From assembly GCA_028455995.1 (NCBI GenBank), contig JABELC010000003.1, positions 1,922,001 through 1,986,000 on the forward strand: 64,000 nt of DNA. The letters are read 5' to 3'. Positions 22,586-34,641 of the stretch are shown here, one piece after another. Below the pieces are notes generated by a model. The model was not told where the DNA came from. It searched no databases and saw nothing but the letters and a program-made list of their open reading frames with translations. The translations under genes were made by a program, and so were the position numbers. Positions within the stretch are counted from its first letter, which is position 1. Every line of letters begins with the position of its first letter. Origin of the DNA: Scleromitrula shiraiana. Lineage: Eukaryota; Ascomycota; Leotiomycetes; Helotiales; Sclerotiniaceae.

Positions 22586-24306
22586 TGTCGATTGATTGAC
22601 TGGTTTGGAAGAATATTGTAGGGATTGATGTTGGAGTCAAAATTGGAATTGAGAATGAGATTGAAGGATTCAAGGACAAACAAAGAGGATGGGGGGTACT
22701 GGACACGTTGATGGTTGATGTGCCGGCTGATTGAATGAATGAATTGGGAGCTATGACCAGATCCATGGATTTGGGGGAAAAGTGGATAATAATGAATGGA
22801 TTAGGCAATTTGGAGGATTGTTTTGACCAATTATATTCAATTATGTATAATTGACTCAATTGGGGTTAAGCTGACGGATTACAACATGCCAATCCATATT
22901 CCTCCGTCATCTTTTCCCCTCTTTTACTTCTCCCAATACTGAACACATTTTGTTTCTCTCCTTCACGACTCTGAATGTATTCGTATGTTTTGTTTACCTA
23001 TGTTCTCGCTTTCGATGCGTTTGATTACGTTCATCTCAAGTTTTTGTGGTAGCTCTCGTAGAGATGCTCTCACCCTTTTTCTCACCGGAAGAGGATCCAT
23101 AATTGCTCATACACAGCAAAATCCACCCAGCCGCCCCCTTCTATTGAAACCTTGGAAAATCACGATTTGACTCACAGCCTTAATTTTGAGTCACAGGCAT
23201 AATAATCCAGCTTCAGAACTAGAACTGTTGGTTCACCGGGAACCTTACCTTATCTCAGGGACTACGACTACCTACTCCAGCTGAAACTAGTACAGTACCA
23301 GCAAAAAAGATGCTCATAGAATGGAAGAAGGCAGCCTTTCCTTATTTACAAAGAAATTACGAATACAATATCAAGGCAACCATCAAGAATCATTCCACTT
23401 CTCGATTTCTCGATTTTAGTCTTTTAGTCCCTATTCGAATAGTCTTACAATTTGGAAAGTTTCCTCAAACCTCTACACAAGGACACGAACCACAACGCGA
23501 GGCACAAGGCACAAGGCACAAGTCAAAGAAAGGCAAGAGCTCTGTGCCAAGGGAAGAGGAGAAGAGTTACCCATCTGATTCTATTCTGCATTTGTCCGTT
23601 TGCTTGTTTTCACCCAAAGCTTCGGGTCTCAAAATATGCCCAGTACAATGGCTTATGTCTTTTGTACTTCTTCAATCAATATCCGCGCCACCACATATTT
23701 TCTTCAATGAATAAATATGGAAAGTGAAATAGCTTTATCCATTCATTGCCCAATTTTGTCATCATGGGTGACTCCCGTTCGACTGGTAGTTGGTCTCAAA
23801 TGTGGCACGGATAGCCTTAAGCTTAATGTTGCCAGTACCAACTGGCGGGCCTCCAATATCAGATGATGACGATTTACTTTACTCTCTAATATTTTCTTTA
23901 TTTTATTTAATTCACTCAACGGAAGTTTCCTACTAGTCTCTGAGTCACAAAAGTAATGACCGTATTGGGAGCTTTTTTTAATTTCATGAAAGGCAACCAT
24001 TCATTGGGTGGAGCCCATCTATATCCGGGCAATGCTTCTTCTACCCAGGGCTCCTCAATCGAGGTGAATAGCTCTCCCGGTGTACAAGAACAAAAAACAG
24101 GTACCAAGTATTATTTTCTTTAGTTCTTTCTATCTTATTATAAATAAGTTGAAGGATCCATTTCTGTTTACTTTTTTCATCTAAGAAACATTTACTATCA
24201 GATATACTATCTTACACATCAAAACCTTCACTTCTACCTGCTCTAATAACTCTTCGAGTATCCCGTCTCGCACATATAAAAGACTTGATTTCTCTACTAA
24301 AAAATA
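22586..24306. other. Intergenic region upstream of FKBP and of the small 24307 gene
   Basis: Two promoters and spacer. The AAGGCACAAGGCACAAG-type direct repeat at about 23504-23521 is the only local repeat seen. The open frame on the minus strand at 23916-24107 translates to a protein-like peptide but has no family signature. Confidence 0.4.
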
Positions 24307-24744
24307 ATGTCATACACCGATACACGCGGATATAAACAATCGTCCAAACAACCTCTTGTTTTACATCACCGAGAGTCATCAAGAGACTCGCAATCCTCTT
24401 ACACGAGTCAATCCTCCGATTACCGCACAGAAACAAACATGTCCAGTCGTTCGAGTAATGCCTATGCTGGTTCTACTAGTGGTGGACAAAACATTAAATA
24501 TCGAGACCCAACTGATGGTATGTTTGACATATAGCCAATCGATTTCCTATATTATATATCTAACCATACTTCTATCATAGAACGGAAATACATCGAAGGA
24601 AAAGCATCTTCGGACGGAAAAGTCCTAGTCGTTCAGCATGGTTCCGGCTATACTCATTACGATCCTGCAGAGCCGAGATCTGGCGAAGCTTATCGATCTC
24701 AAACCTATTCTTCTATTTCGAATAAGTACCGACCTTCACGTTAG
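24307..24744 (+). CDS. Small Ser/Tyr-rich hypothetical protein
   Basis: Not a recognised family. Exon 1 (24307-24517) and exon 2 (24581-24744) join in phase 1 to 124 residues. The 63-base intron has GTATGT, a CTAAC branch site and CATAG. The N-terminal half is hydrophilic and rich in Ser, Arg, Gln and Tyr (RESSRDSQSSYTSQSSDY). The second exon encodes a more ordered piece, RKYIEGKASSDGKVLVVQHG then GYTHYDPAEPRSGEAYRSQ. There is no signal peptide, membrane segment or Cys. The clean splice and the change in composition across it support a real gene. The function is unknown. Confidence 0.6.
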
Positions 24745-27700
24745 AAGGGATGAGTGGTTGTTGAAGTGAGGCGTTATGTATTATTAGGGGCTAAGCGATC
24801 AGCCACATTGAAGGCTGCAAGGCAGTTTTTCTTTTTTGCCTCTATTCTGCGCAATATGTGGTCCGGTTGCCTCTTTGCCTCGGGCATGAAACGATTTTCA
24901 TTGGCATTTTATCTTTGGTTGCCTCATCTTTGGTGTTGATGAGATATATGAGAATTGTTGGGGTTTATTTCAATTACATCATTGCGCTATTTTCTTAAAG
25001 ATTTCTACGCCATGCGGCTGGATATATTCGGGGATGGATGTATTATTTGGGAGTTTTGATTGGAATGAGATAGATAAGAACGGGAGTTCGATGGGATGGA
25101 TGATCATGGTTATCACGATATTCTAATTCTTTTTCTGGTTTGGCCGGATTACCTTGCCTAACGCTTTTCAGTATGTAATACAATACAAAGCATTTCCTTT
25201 ACGAGATGGAACCTTCCAGACTACGTTCTTCTTGTCTTGTTTCTCTTTTCATCCTCCCTCTTTCTAGAAACCTTTACACTCCATTTCACTTGTCACAGAG
25301 TTGTGCTCTGCTGTGTTACCAACCAACCTGTAGCTTTTTGTTTCAGTCCTTTCGTTATTGCGTTACATTGTATGTATTACGCCCTACCTGTGTCCCACCT
25401 ATCCACTCGGGCCTTAGTGTAGTATATACTATGTAAGTAAGTATTAAACATGCCGTGCTACGTGCCGGATATCTTCCACTAATTAGGCTGTTACTACTAT
25501 GTATATCATGAAGACGGTTATGTTCGCTCACATCAGCACTTCCCATTACCCATTTTCCACATCGAGTAAATCATTGCTCGATAAATTTTCCCGCTTGCAT
25601 CAACTCATTTCGTCGGCGTCCCGTATTACGTATATCAATCAGTACACATATATATGCATCCATCTAAGCCTTCGCCTCTTCGAGCCTCGAACTGGAGGGG
25701 CAAGTAGCTAAGACTAGCGTTCATGCGATGCGTGTACAACGCACATGTAATGCATGTGCCCGTGGGTTCTTGGGAACGGGGCGTGCGGATTCCCCGGTAA
25801 TGTATGCATGCATGCGGTCAATTGGGGCGTTTTGATGTCTGTGCCGTTGAGGAGAGGATGGGGCGAGGGATTGGTCTTGAACGTGCTTGTTTATATGTGG
25901 TTTGAGTTGCTGAGGTGGGTGCGTGCATGTATGCGTACTTGCACTTGTTTATTATATTTGTTATATTTTCGATTTTCAGGGGCATTTTCAAAATTTGTTT
26001 GGAAGTAATATTTCTAGTATCGCGTTCATTAGTTCGTTCGTGCAGTATACTTACCACACAGATACGTATTGCTTCCACGATTTTGTGTTGGGATTACATC
26101 GATCTCTTGTTAGCATCATGCCATACCATATACACGTTTCATGTTCGATTATTCACACCAAGTGGAATGCAGAGCCACCCTTTCTATCAATACTGCATGC
26201 AAGCAAGCGATATGGAGCAGCGGTATCCAGAGAGAATTTACGTATATATGGATATCAACGGATATCTATGTATGCCCGCCTCACTTCTCCGACGCCTGTC
26301 TTATCCCTCGCCCTCGCCCTCGCCCACTTTATGCTGGAAATCTCGCTACCCCTCAATCGTATGCCCCTATAGATGGAGCATGCAAACTAGTGAAGCAACT
26401 GTAAAGAAAATTTTGGTGGTTTTTTTGTGCGGTTATTGCGCAGATTGTGGTAATCTAATGAAATCGAATTAATTTGCAGGGAGGAAGACTGGCTCGAACG
26501 CACTGCTTCTCTTATTCAGAGTCTTTCTATTCAATTAAACTTGGCGCATTCAATTTATTCCTCGCACCGAATTCTTCACTCTTTATCATCATCACTGTCG
26601 TTCTGTTTGGAATTTAGATTCACGGCTCGGGTCTTCCCGTCCGTAGTTTATTGCGGGTAGCGATCCGAGCCTTTCGCTCGTTCCCGGCAGGGTTGAGATA
26701 TGCAACAAAAACATATATACATGAACGATAATGAGGAAGTAAATTGTAGGGAACCTAATAAAACACGAATGGGTAGTTTTATAATGATAACAAGAAATTA
26801 ATATTTGCTTGAGCTTTGGATCATATTAGTAGTTGATGGTGGAAAGTAATGAGTTAGATATCTAATACGAGTCAGACACATGGGAAGTCATGCAACTACA
26901 TTACAACTATGACTGGATGAAAACTCGACTGTAGCTACTAATTGCAACTAGGAAGATATTGCTTCGGACAGAAAAGAATGCCTCAAGTGATGAAAAGCTG
27001 GAGATAGAAATATGTAAACTGCTTTGTCCATACTTGTTGTATTTCTGCTTGTGTTTGTACTTGCTCTTTTTCTTTACTGAGGGGTTTTGAACACAAGTTT
27101 CTGATGTTTCTCAAATCCATAACAGCTTCAGAGTTCCAGAATCCTTCTTGTGTATCTGACTTTCTTTCTCTATTTCTAGATCGGCGGATAATTCCATCTT
27201 GCCCCTCTCTATCGGCTCGTTATATTCTACTATGTTATTATATCTATCCCTAGAGAATATGAAATTTCGTATCCAGAAACAATCGGAATCTTTCCGCGTT
27301 CATAAGTTCAATTCCTTAGTTTCAGTTCCACGAAGTCCATTCGAATATTTTTGTACTTATATATTCTCCTACTTGTATATCCCATTTGTATGTACCCCTC
27401 TCTCTAGCCAGCTGTTGTGTTATGCTATGCTATGTTATATCCTTTCTCCCCGGGTACGTTCTTTCTAGATTGTCTTAAGGTACTTGATCTAACTTTTTCT
27501 CGGATGATGTCGTCTCAATTAAATAGACGGAGTTTGAGATTTGGCTCTGCCTTTGTGTTCCGCTAACCGGAGAGTCCGTTAAGACGTTAGATTTAGTGTT
27601 GTATCCACACGAGTTTGTGTAATCTGAGGATATAGATAACATGGTATTCATTGTTTCAACTGAACAGCTGTCTACGTATAACGAAGGACACCGAACCGAG

Positions 27701-30700
27701 TGCCGTGTCCATATCTTTTATGTATTGTCTCATTTTATATTATGCTCGAATCAAAATCTACTCTTGGTTGATCAGTCTAGTCTCGAGACCTCTTGATCTT
27801 GGGTTTTTAAAGTGATCATATAATTGCAATACCTTAATATCAGCATGATTACAATCAAACGGCAATTTTTCACAACCTTTTATTGTATTCTATTCCTTTC
27901 TATGTATAGTACACGTGGAGAATGTAATATTCACCTTCACATTCACAATTTTGGAAGATCATGATAGTAGACACGAGGGTTTGAACCAACATCCAGCCTG
28001 TAGATAAAACTGTACCAACGTGGAAATCTCTCGATGCCATTAGTTCTTCCAAACATTACTGCACACGGTATTGAGGAATGTTACAAGCTCCATCAAGTAG
28101 GTCAATAAGCAGCATTCATCTTTTCAATTGTCCATCTTCTTGTCGTGCGAAGATATCTTGACTAATGGACCCAGTAATGCTTTCTTGGCCTCAGATTCCT
28201 GGTTAGGTTAGAAACCGTCTCTGATCACTTCGTTCTAGTAATACGATGGTAGGATAGCTTGTGTTGCTCATACTTCTGCTATAGACATCTTTCTTTTTTT
28301 CGTTGGTCTATTTGGATGGCTCTATACCAGATCTAAGTGCTTCCAGAATAGAAATCTGCCATGAATAGGTCATTCTGATATCGAACTGTGTTAGTTGTCT
28401 TCCATTACCGTCTCCTGATCATGGCACTCGGTATAGAAGCTTGAGGCACTTCTGTAATGATCCTTCCGTCTCTTATTTGCGTTCTTTGCTGGTACATTTG
28501 TTAAACCGAGACTTTCATTCTAAACGCATTTGAGATTGACGTTAGTTTATATTGCAATTACTGTTGTTTTTGACTTGTAATAGTATATAATCTTCAAGAT
28601 ATGTTTGACTCGACAATACTTACAGTTAGAAAGAGCCTGTGTTGTCTTTTCAGTTCGTGTAGAAATAGCACCCTCTTTATCGGTACCTATACAGTAGTTT
28701 TGTTCCAATATCAACCAATGAATATAAATTCACAGTGTCAAGTTAAGTTTGAAAAAATATGATACAAAAGGTACTAGTGATTGTACTCGTGAGGTTCCTT
28801 CCAGTAGCAGAAGCGTCCTATACTGTGAGGAAAGTTTTGCGCCCAGGAAGTCTCGTGATAGTGTTTGCATGGTCATCCGGAACCGAGTCTTGTGATTTAG
28901 GAAGAGGAAGCAGAGGCGTGGAAAGTATAGAAAGTGAATTGTTCTTGGCTGTTGGGGGACGATTTGAGATAGAACGGACTCCATATTCAGAACAGGATTC
29001 GAAAAGAGCTGAAACATTCACTGACTGATCAATAGCTTAATGATACTAGAGCGTATATCCTACATCGAACGATATGTTTGTTATTGAGAACTGGGATCAA
29101 ACCCACGTAGGCTGGCATAATGCAGAGTTTGGAGGCAAATCCTGGAAGTTTTCAATGATGCATTGATCAAAACCATGATTATGAATCCCAGAAAGCAAGA
29201 GGTCGAGGATGTGTTTGGTAATGCTCGTTACTTCCATTAACTGGCGCTCGTGATAACTGTTCATCAGCGTTTACTGCAAGATTCAAGACCCACATTAGTG
29301 ATTTCTTGGACTCGTATTGAGCCATTTTGAAAGCTGATACAAAAATTTTGAAGAATCGCTCATTATGACCTTAGCCCCCAACTTATCTAAAATTCACCAA
29401 GTTCGGCTCGTATTCAGGACATCAATTGAACACTCTAGTTAAATTTTGTGCGTGAAAATGTAAAGAGGAGGCATCTAATGCATGGTCAATGTAACATAGA
29501 CATGGGGTTGATTGTTAGCTCAAGAGCAACTGACCTATATTGATATCAAAGTAGGTAGGCAGTGTTTTATCTCAATATAGCAGTTGGATGAGCGTTGCCA
29601 TGTCTCTTGGCATACATTATGCTCATTGGGTTAGTGATATCAATAGTGACAAGTCTGATTTTCTCTCTATCACTCTCGAGCCTTCGAGTTCGTATATACT
29701 ATCTTAACAGTACCTTGATTATCGTATAATCTTCCGGGACTAGTTATTGTGGTGCCCTTGGAATTTCTTGCATATCTAGATCTTACATCCATGTTTGGGT
29801 CAACATTTGGATGAATTCAGACTTTATAACTACCCACAACATAGGGGAAGCCACTAGATTGAAGGCGTATTTTAGCGTGGGGTAGATAAAGGTATTAACT
29901 AATATTCACCTAGCTCGAGTGGAGAGATCTAATCTGCATGGCGTTGCTACTACCGAGACTATAACCTCGGCTTTAGTTTGACCCAAGAAACATGAAACGC
30001 GCAGGTAAGGAAATTAGATGCATAAGTTGCTAGCGTTACGTAACGGGTTCAATTTACGATTAACAGGATGGAATTCTCATAGATATCTATCAAATCATCG
30101 TTTATCTACTCAGCCCTGCTCTAAATGAACAACCATTATCGTCGCTATCAACCGGCAAGCCCTTACTATCGTATTTTTTTGGTCAAATCTCATATCTATT
30201 TGTGTTTCCTAACGTTGTTCTCTGAGATACAGTTATTGATTGAGACCAGGTTTCTTGAAGTATGGTATTTAAATCGTGATTCATGAACGCAAGCATGACT
30301 GACTTTATTAGTCCCCGACTCAAGTCAGAAGTAAACGGATCAAGTGTGGGATATTCAGCAACAGCGAATGATTACATGTGCCAATTTTCGATATGAGTAT
30401 GTATGCAAGATAATCTGTTTATATTTAGAAATTTTGACCACTAGCATCACTGACATCACTGAGCAGATAAAGCAAGCGACGAGAAAGAAGAGACTCATTC
30501 GCGGCCAACACTGGCAGAGTGTTTCTGCATATACTCTATAACTGGGTCTGTAAAATCATATCACATTTCAGAAACATCAAACTGATTAGTGATAATGCAA
30601 TCGACGATAGTGATAAGTTTATATGTTATGCTAGTGAATCTATAATGACAGCAACAAAAACGAACGTAGCTAGCAGCTGAATTGCTGACGACTATTGATA

Positions 30701-31494
30701 AAAAGTTGCAGTGACAAGATGAATTCTGGTAAAAGAGTGGATAAATATTATGAGTAATAACCATTAACTCTGTGCATCACTTTTGGAAAGTCTAATCAAG
30801 TTTTGCAAATTAATGTGAATGGGAAATTGAGATTTTGTGCCTTAAATCTTCAATTCATATCCTCATGATGAGTTTACAAAGGAGAGGAGTATGAGATGTT
30901 TGCCATAGTAGAGACTGGGTATTAACTGAAACTTCAAATTCCTCTAAGAACAAAGTGTTTTTCATATCAATGCAACTACTAAGAGATAAATGAAAATTTC
31001 ACTTCTAAGCGCATTAATGTTTGCTTGAGCGAAGAAAAAGTGCGATGATGTGACATTGTCTGTTCTAGCCGCAAGTACAAAGGGACCAAAACACAAAGTT
31101 TGTTTTTATTTACACTGCATGAAAGAAAGACGATAACCGTAACACATTACGCAAATAAAACCACCGACAGCGGGCCTACGCGTCTACCCGTCTGTCCGCA
31201 ACCACGCACAAATACATCGCGGAACAAAATCGCAACAACAACAAGCACAACCATGAAGATAGGTGGGAAGAAAAAATCCTTTCAACTTATTTCAATAATC
31301 TTATCGTGAAAGAGCATTTGCGATTGCCGCGCTGCTTTCGTGGGGCGAAAAGGAGCGATTAATAATCATTGTACATACACGTTATACATAGGTATGGTGA
31401 TTCTCGTGTTGTACAATCCACAAGAATCCCATCTACATTGTGATTTGATTCTCAACTCCGCGATTTCTTATGTCGGTGTGTGAAAGACTTCACG
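24745..31494. other. 6.7-kb tract without a supported gene
   Basis: No open frame longer than ~190 codons and none with a recognised motif. Visible local structure: a two-tier hairpin at 26624-26671, a CCTCGC triple repeat near 26308-26326, and a GCACATG/CATGTGC inverted repeat near 25741. Overlapping open frames on both strands at 28730-29028 have no family signature. It could hold long untranslated regions, a non-coding RNA or simply decayed DNA. Confidence 0.4.
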
Positions 31495-32382
31495 ATGCAC
31501 AGGGACCTAGAAAAAGAACTGAAATTGGCGTTGGAGAAGGAGCTTGGGTTGAAAACCGAAGATACTAGTGTCATTATCACGGAGTTCGAGATTGAAAATG
31601 GGAATACTGGTATCACCGCAGCAAAAGGGGAGAATCCTTTCAGTTCTGAACCACTTGAAGAGATTTCCTGGCAAGTTCCTCAAGACACTGGAAAGAATAT
31701 TACTACCATGGAAGAATCCCCCACGCAAGATAGACTGGAGGTTATTGCGTCAGCGAAAAAACTATCTCCCGAGCAAGAAATACCCACCCCGCAAGAGTTT
31801 CCTAATCAGGAAGTCGTGGAGAATATTGGTAATCCAGAATACGAGCACATGGATCCACTAGCAAACTCCAAAATCCCAACTGAGCATACCAGCAGTGGTT
31901 CAGATGCAGACAACGAGGGCTCAGAGGAAGAAAAGCCGCCCGCGCTTGGAGAATGGCAACTTCGACAACTAGCCGAGGACGCACTAGAAATCTTAGTTCC
32001 GCCATCTACTCCCAGATCACCCGAAAGCGCGTTAGAAATTGAACTTCCGGTATCCGCCCTAAACTCACCACCACCATCTTCTTCTCGCCAATCGGATGCT
32101 CTTTTTCATTCATCCTACGCATTACCAAAAGAAAAAAATTGGAGCCCGTCGCCTACTGGCCCTACAGAGCCCAATAAACCCAAATGTCCCCCTTGTATGA
32201 GAAAGAAGAAGAGGTTCGATTGTTTGGGAAGCCCGCCTTGTAATGAATGCAGAAAGAGAAATATGTCTGCAGAGCAATGCTCTTCTTACGTACCTGTTAA
32301 GCCACGTGGAAGAAAGAGGGCAGAGAATGACGCGGACGAGATGGATTCGAACAAGGAGGGGAAGAGAGGGAGAGGAAAATGA
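31495..32382 (+). CDS. Hypothetical protein with a C-terminal variant zinc-cluster
   Basis: A single exon of 295 residues. 31495 is the first ATG after an in-frame stop at 31441. Most of the protein is acidic and disordered (Glu/Pro/Ser-rich). Near residues 230-265 six Cys occur as C-x2-C-x8-C-x5-C-x2-C-x9-C (CPPCMRKKKRFDC, then CNECRKRNMSAEQC), followed by a Lys/Arg-rich end with PRGRKR. This is close to the Zn2Cys6 pattern C-x2-C-x6-C-x5-12-C-x2-C-x6-8-C, but the first and last loops are longer and it lies at the C-terminus, unlike ordinary fungal regulators. The zinc fold and DNA binding are inferred. The gene sits alone in an accessory tract. Function unknown. Confidence 0.62.
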   Translation: MHRDLEKELKLALEKELGLKTEDTSVIITEFEIENGNTGITAAKGENPFSSEPLEEISWQVPQDTGKNITTMEESPTQDRLEVIASAKKLSPEQEIPTPQEFPNQEVVENIGNPEYEHMDPLANSKIPTEHTSSGSDADNEGSEEEKPPALGEWQLRQLAEDALEILVPPSTPRSPESALEIELPVSALNSPPPSSSRQSDALFHSSYALPKEKNWSPSPTGPTEPNKPKCPPCMRKKKRFDCLGSPPCNECRKRNMSAEQCSSYVPVKPRGRKRAENDADEMDSNKEGKRGRGK

Positions 32383-34641
32383 TATGGATTAGTTTTGGAG
32401 GGCGGCGTATTTCGGTCGACAATTGACAAGATCGAGATCTTTATTTTGATCGATATTAGATGCCCGAATTCTGAGAAAGTTTGGTTCTGGCGTTCGTGGA
32501 GTTAAGTTTTGTAGATCTTTGCGTTAAGATGGTAGCATAAGTAAGTTGGTCGCAGTGAGGCGTCGGTATCGATGTGTATTGATTGGTAGAAATTCTGTTG
32601 CTCCGCGAGAGCCTTCTATTACATTTTCGAAATAAGGCTGCTGTCCATAGGCCACGAATCAATCCATTATGAATAGGATCGTCGACAAACAATCTTTATC
32701 AATATGTTGTGGCCGCGTAGATGTTTCTCGCGAATTTTTCCCAATCTTTTCTCTTTTCTTTTTAGAAAGCAAGATGCATCTCAAACTCAAAAAAGGGCCG
32801 GATAAAAACAGTGTAACATTTCGAGCAGGGTATTGAAGGTTGTGCAACATCTGTTTGAAGCAACCAGATGAACACGATTGTATTACTACTGTATGTACCA
32901 AGAAGTTTTTGGCGCAGAAATTCTAGAATTGACCAAAGGTTAATTCAGGTCTTACTGTCCCGATGGCCTGGGTCTCTGCCGCCATTTGATTTTCTTAGGC
33001 TCCTATATTCCAGGAGAGAATATATAGGTTCATGCACTATGCATGTCATTTTTAGAATTTTTGAAAGCCACTGACAATATACACAAACCAAAGATTTTAC
33101 ATTTCGTGGATGCAGAGACTCGGAGGCATTCTCGGAGAATTCATCCACCGTCTTGTGTAACATAGCAGTGTAGACTGTATCACTAATAACAGCCAAGCGG
33201 TGTATAAGATGACCAAAAACAAATACAGCCACATTCATTACTAAGAAGTATAACACGGCGATCTATTGCATAACACTGACATCAGACCATTGAACATTTG
33301 CATAATTGTCCGAATATGCCCTTGGAAACTTCCCAATTGGATTTCCAATACGATCGTGGTGAGGCACGGCATAGAAACAACCAATTTCCTGAAGCTTAAC
33401 TTGTCAAGCTCGTACTGAGCGAGACAATTCATGATGTTCAACAACACGTGATGCAAATAATGAATTTCAGAAGTAGTTTAGGAACGGGTAAGGCTGATTT
33501 TGGCGAGGACTTCCGATGCCGGCCTTGATCATACGCAGGAACAAGTCAAAACTCTGATATTTCTTTGGGGAAATATACGACGTGCATATAAAAATGCTCC
33601 AACACTGAGGGTTATACCCCACTAATTGTGACATTTCCATGAAGTAAGAGACATGTTGTCTTCAGCTTTCTAGAGACGGCATCTTTGCTGGTCCGTGCTG
33701 AAATTTCAACGGTAGAAACCCGATCCCCATGTTATTTGCTCAAGCCACATGGTTTCCAAAATGGGTATTATTCGCGAAGAGTCTTGGATCATGTTATACC
33801 ACACAGTTGGGTTCTCCTCAATATAATTTGGGGATTTTAGATGTTCCGGCTCTTCGGTTATGATCTCCGAAGGGGATGTGACTTAATAAGCGCTAGTCTA
33901 TGTATGAGAGGGGCGAGCTTGCACCGTAGCCAATTGCCATGGTGCATTTCGACATTTTTGGCTTGCTTGCATGACTGTGCAGAAAGGAAATACAAGGAGA
34001 GACTTTTCCTCACGTGTAGAATCCTTTCCATTTCCTTGGCTAATGTCTTGGCTCTTCCATAGAAGACCCTGCCCGTGACACCTGTCAATGGGTCATTTAG
34101 TGGCGTGAAATCCTTGCTATGTTCTTGATTCGATAGTCCGCCTGTTCCCCAGTATGAGTGCTCGCTTTCTGAGAAAAGGACCTGATTATTGAACAATTCA
34201 GGATCGCCCACTCAATATACAAATAGGTACCAGGTAATGCGCGGAGCTTGTTCCAAAGAGTCATATCACATATCAAGTTTGGGTGTGGGTAATCATCTCG
34301 TACCCATTCACTTAATTTATCCTGACAAGAAGCCTGCAAGATATCCTGCTAATATAAATTGGTGCGGAAAGCAATAAAGTTGTGTCTTATCATTGACCGA
34401 GTCACCAGTCCAAGACAAGATTTTCCCTGTCGCTACCTGTCGTGAATAATACCGGCTCGACTCCTGTTAATAATGGCGATAGATTTCTACTTATTTCTAA
34501 ACTCCAAAATCATAACTTTTTGAAATTTTCCAGACCCATAGACCCCCGACAAAGTGCCAATACAATCCACACAAAACCGAAGAGTATTTTACCGGTGTCG
34601 GTAGCTAATGCAGTAACTATATTAGGCCCCCGACAATAACA
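32383..34641. other. Intergenic/accessory tract with decayed coding traces
   Basis: No intact gene is supported. The minus strand between about 32945 and 34380 has a run of short open frames with protein-like composition that do not join without stops (separate entry). Confidence 0.4.
32945..34380 (-). pseudogene. Possible decayed gene of unknown family
   Basis: Reading the minus strand from 34380 down, coding-like pieces appear in order: DKLSEWVRDDYPHPNLICDM at about 34310-34250, FSESEHSYWGTGG through FTPLNDPLTGVTGRVFYGRA at about 34180-34030, LKLQEIGCFYAVPHHDRIG through FPRAYSDNYANVQWSD near 33400-33270, and LAVISDTVYTAML near 33200. They lie in different frames and are split by stops. The simplest GT/AG introns do not restore one frame. 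I read this as a mutated gene, but an intron-rich live gene is not excluded. I do not recognise the family. Confidence 0.35.

Noticed and set aside
25915..26472. 185-codon open frame on the plus strand
   Set aside because: Composition is irregular, overlapping frames are equally long, and no protein family fits.
29095..29120. GGGATCAAACCCA resembling a tRNA T arm
   Set aside because: On the tRNA strand the loop reads TTTGATC and lacks the invariant C56; no D arm or acceptor pairing is present.
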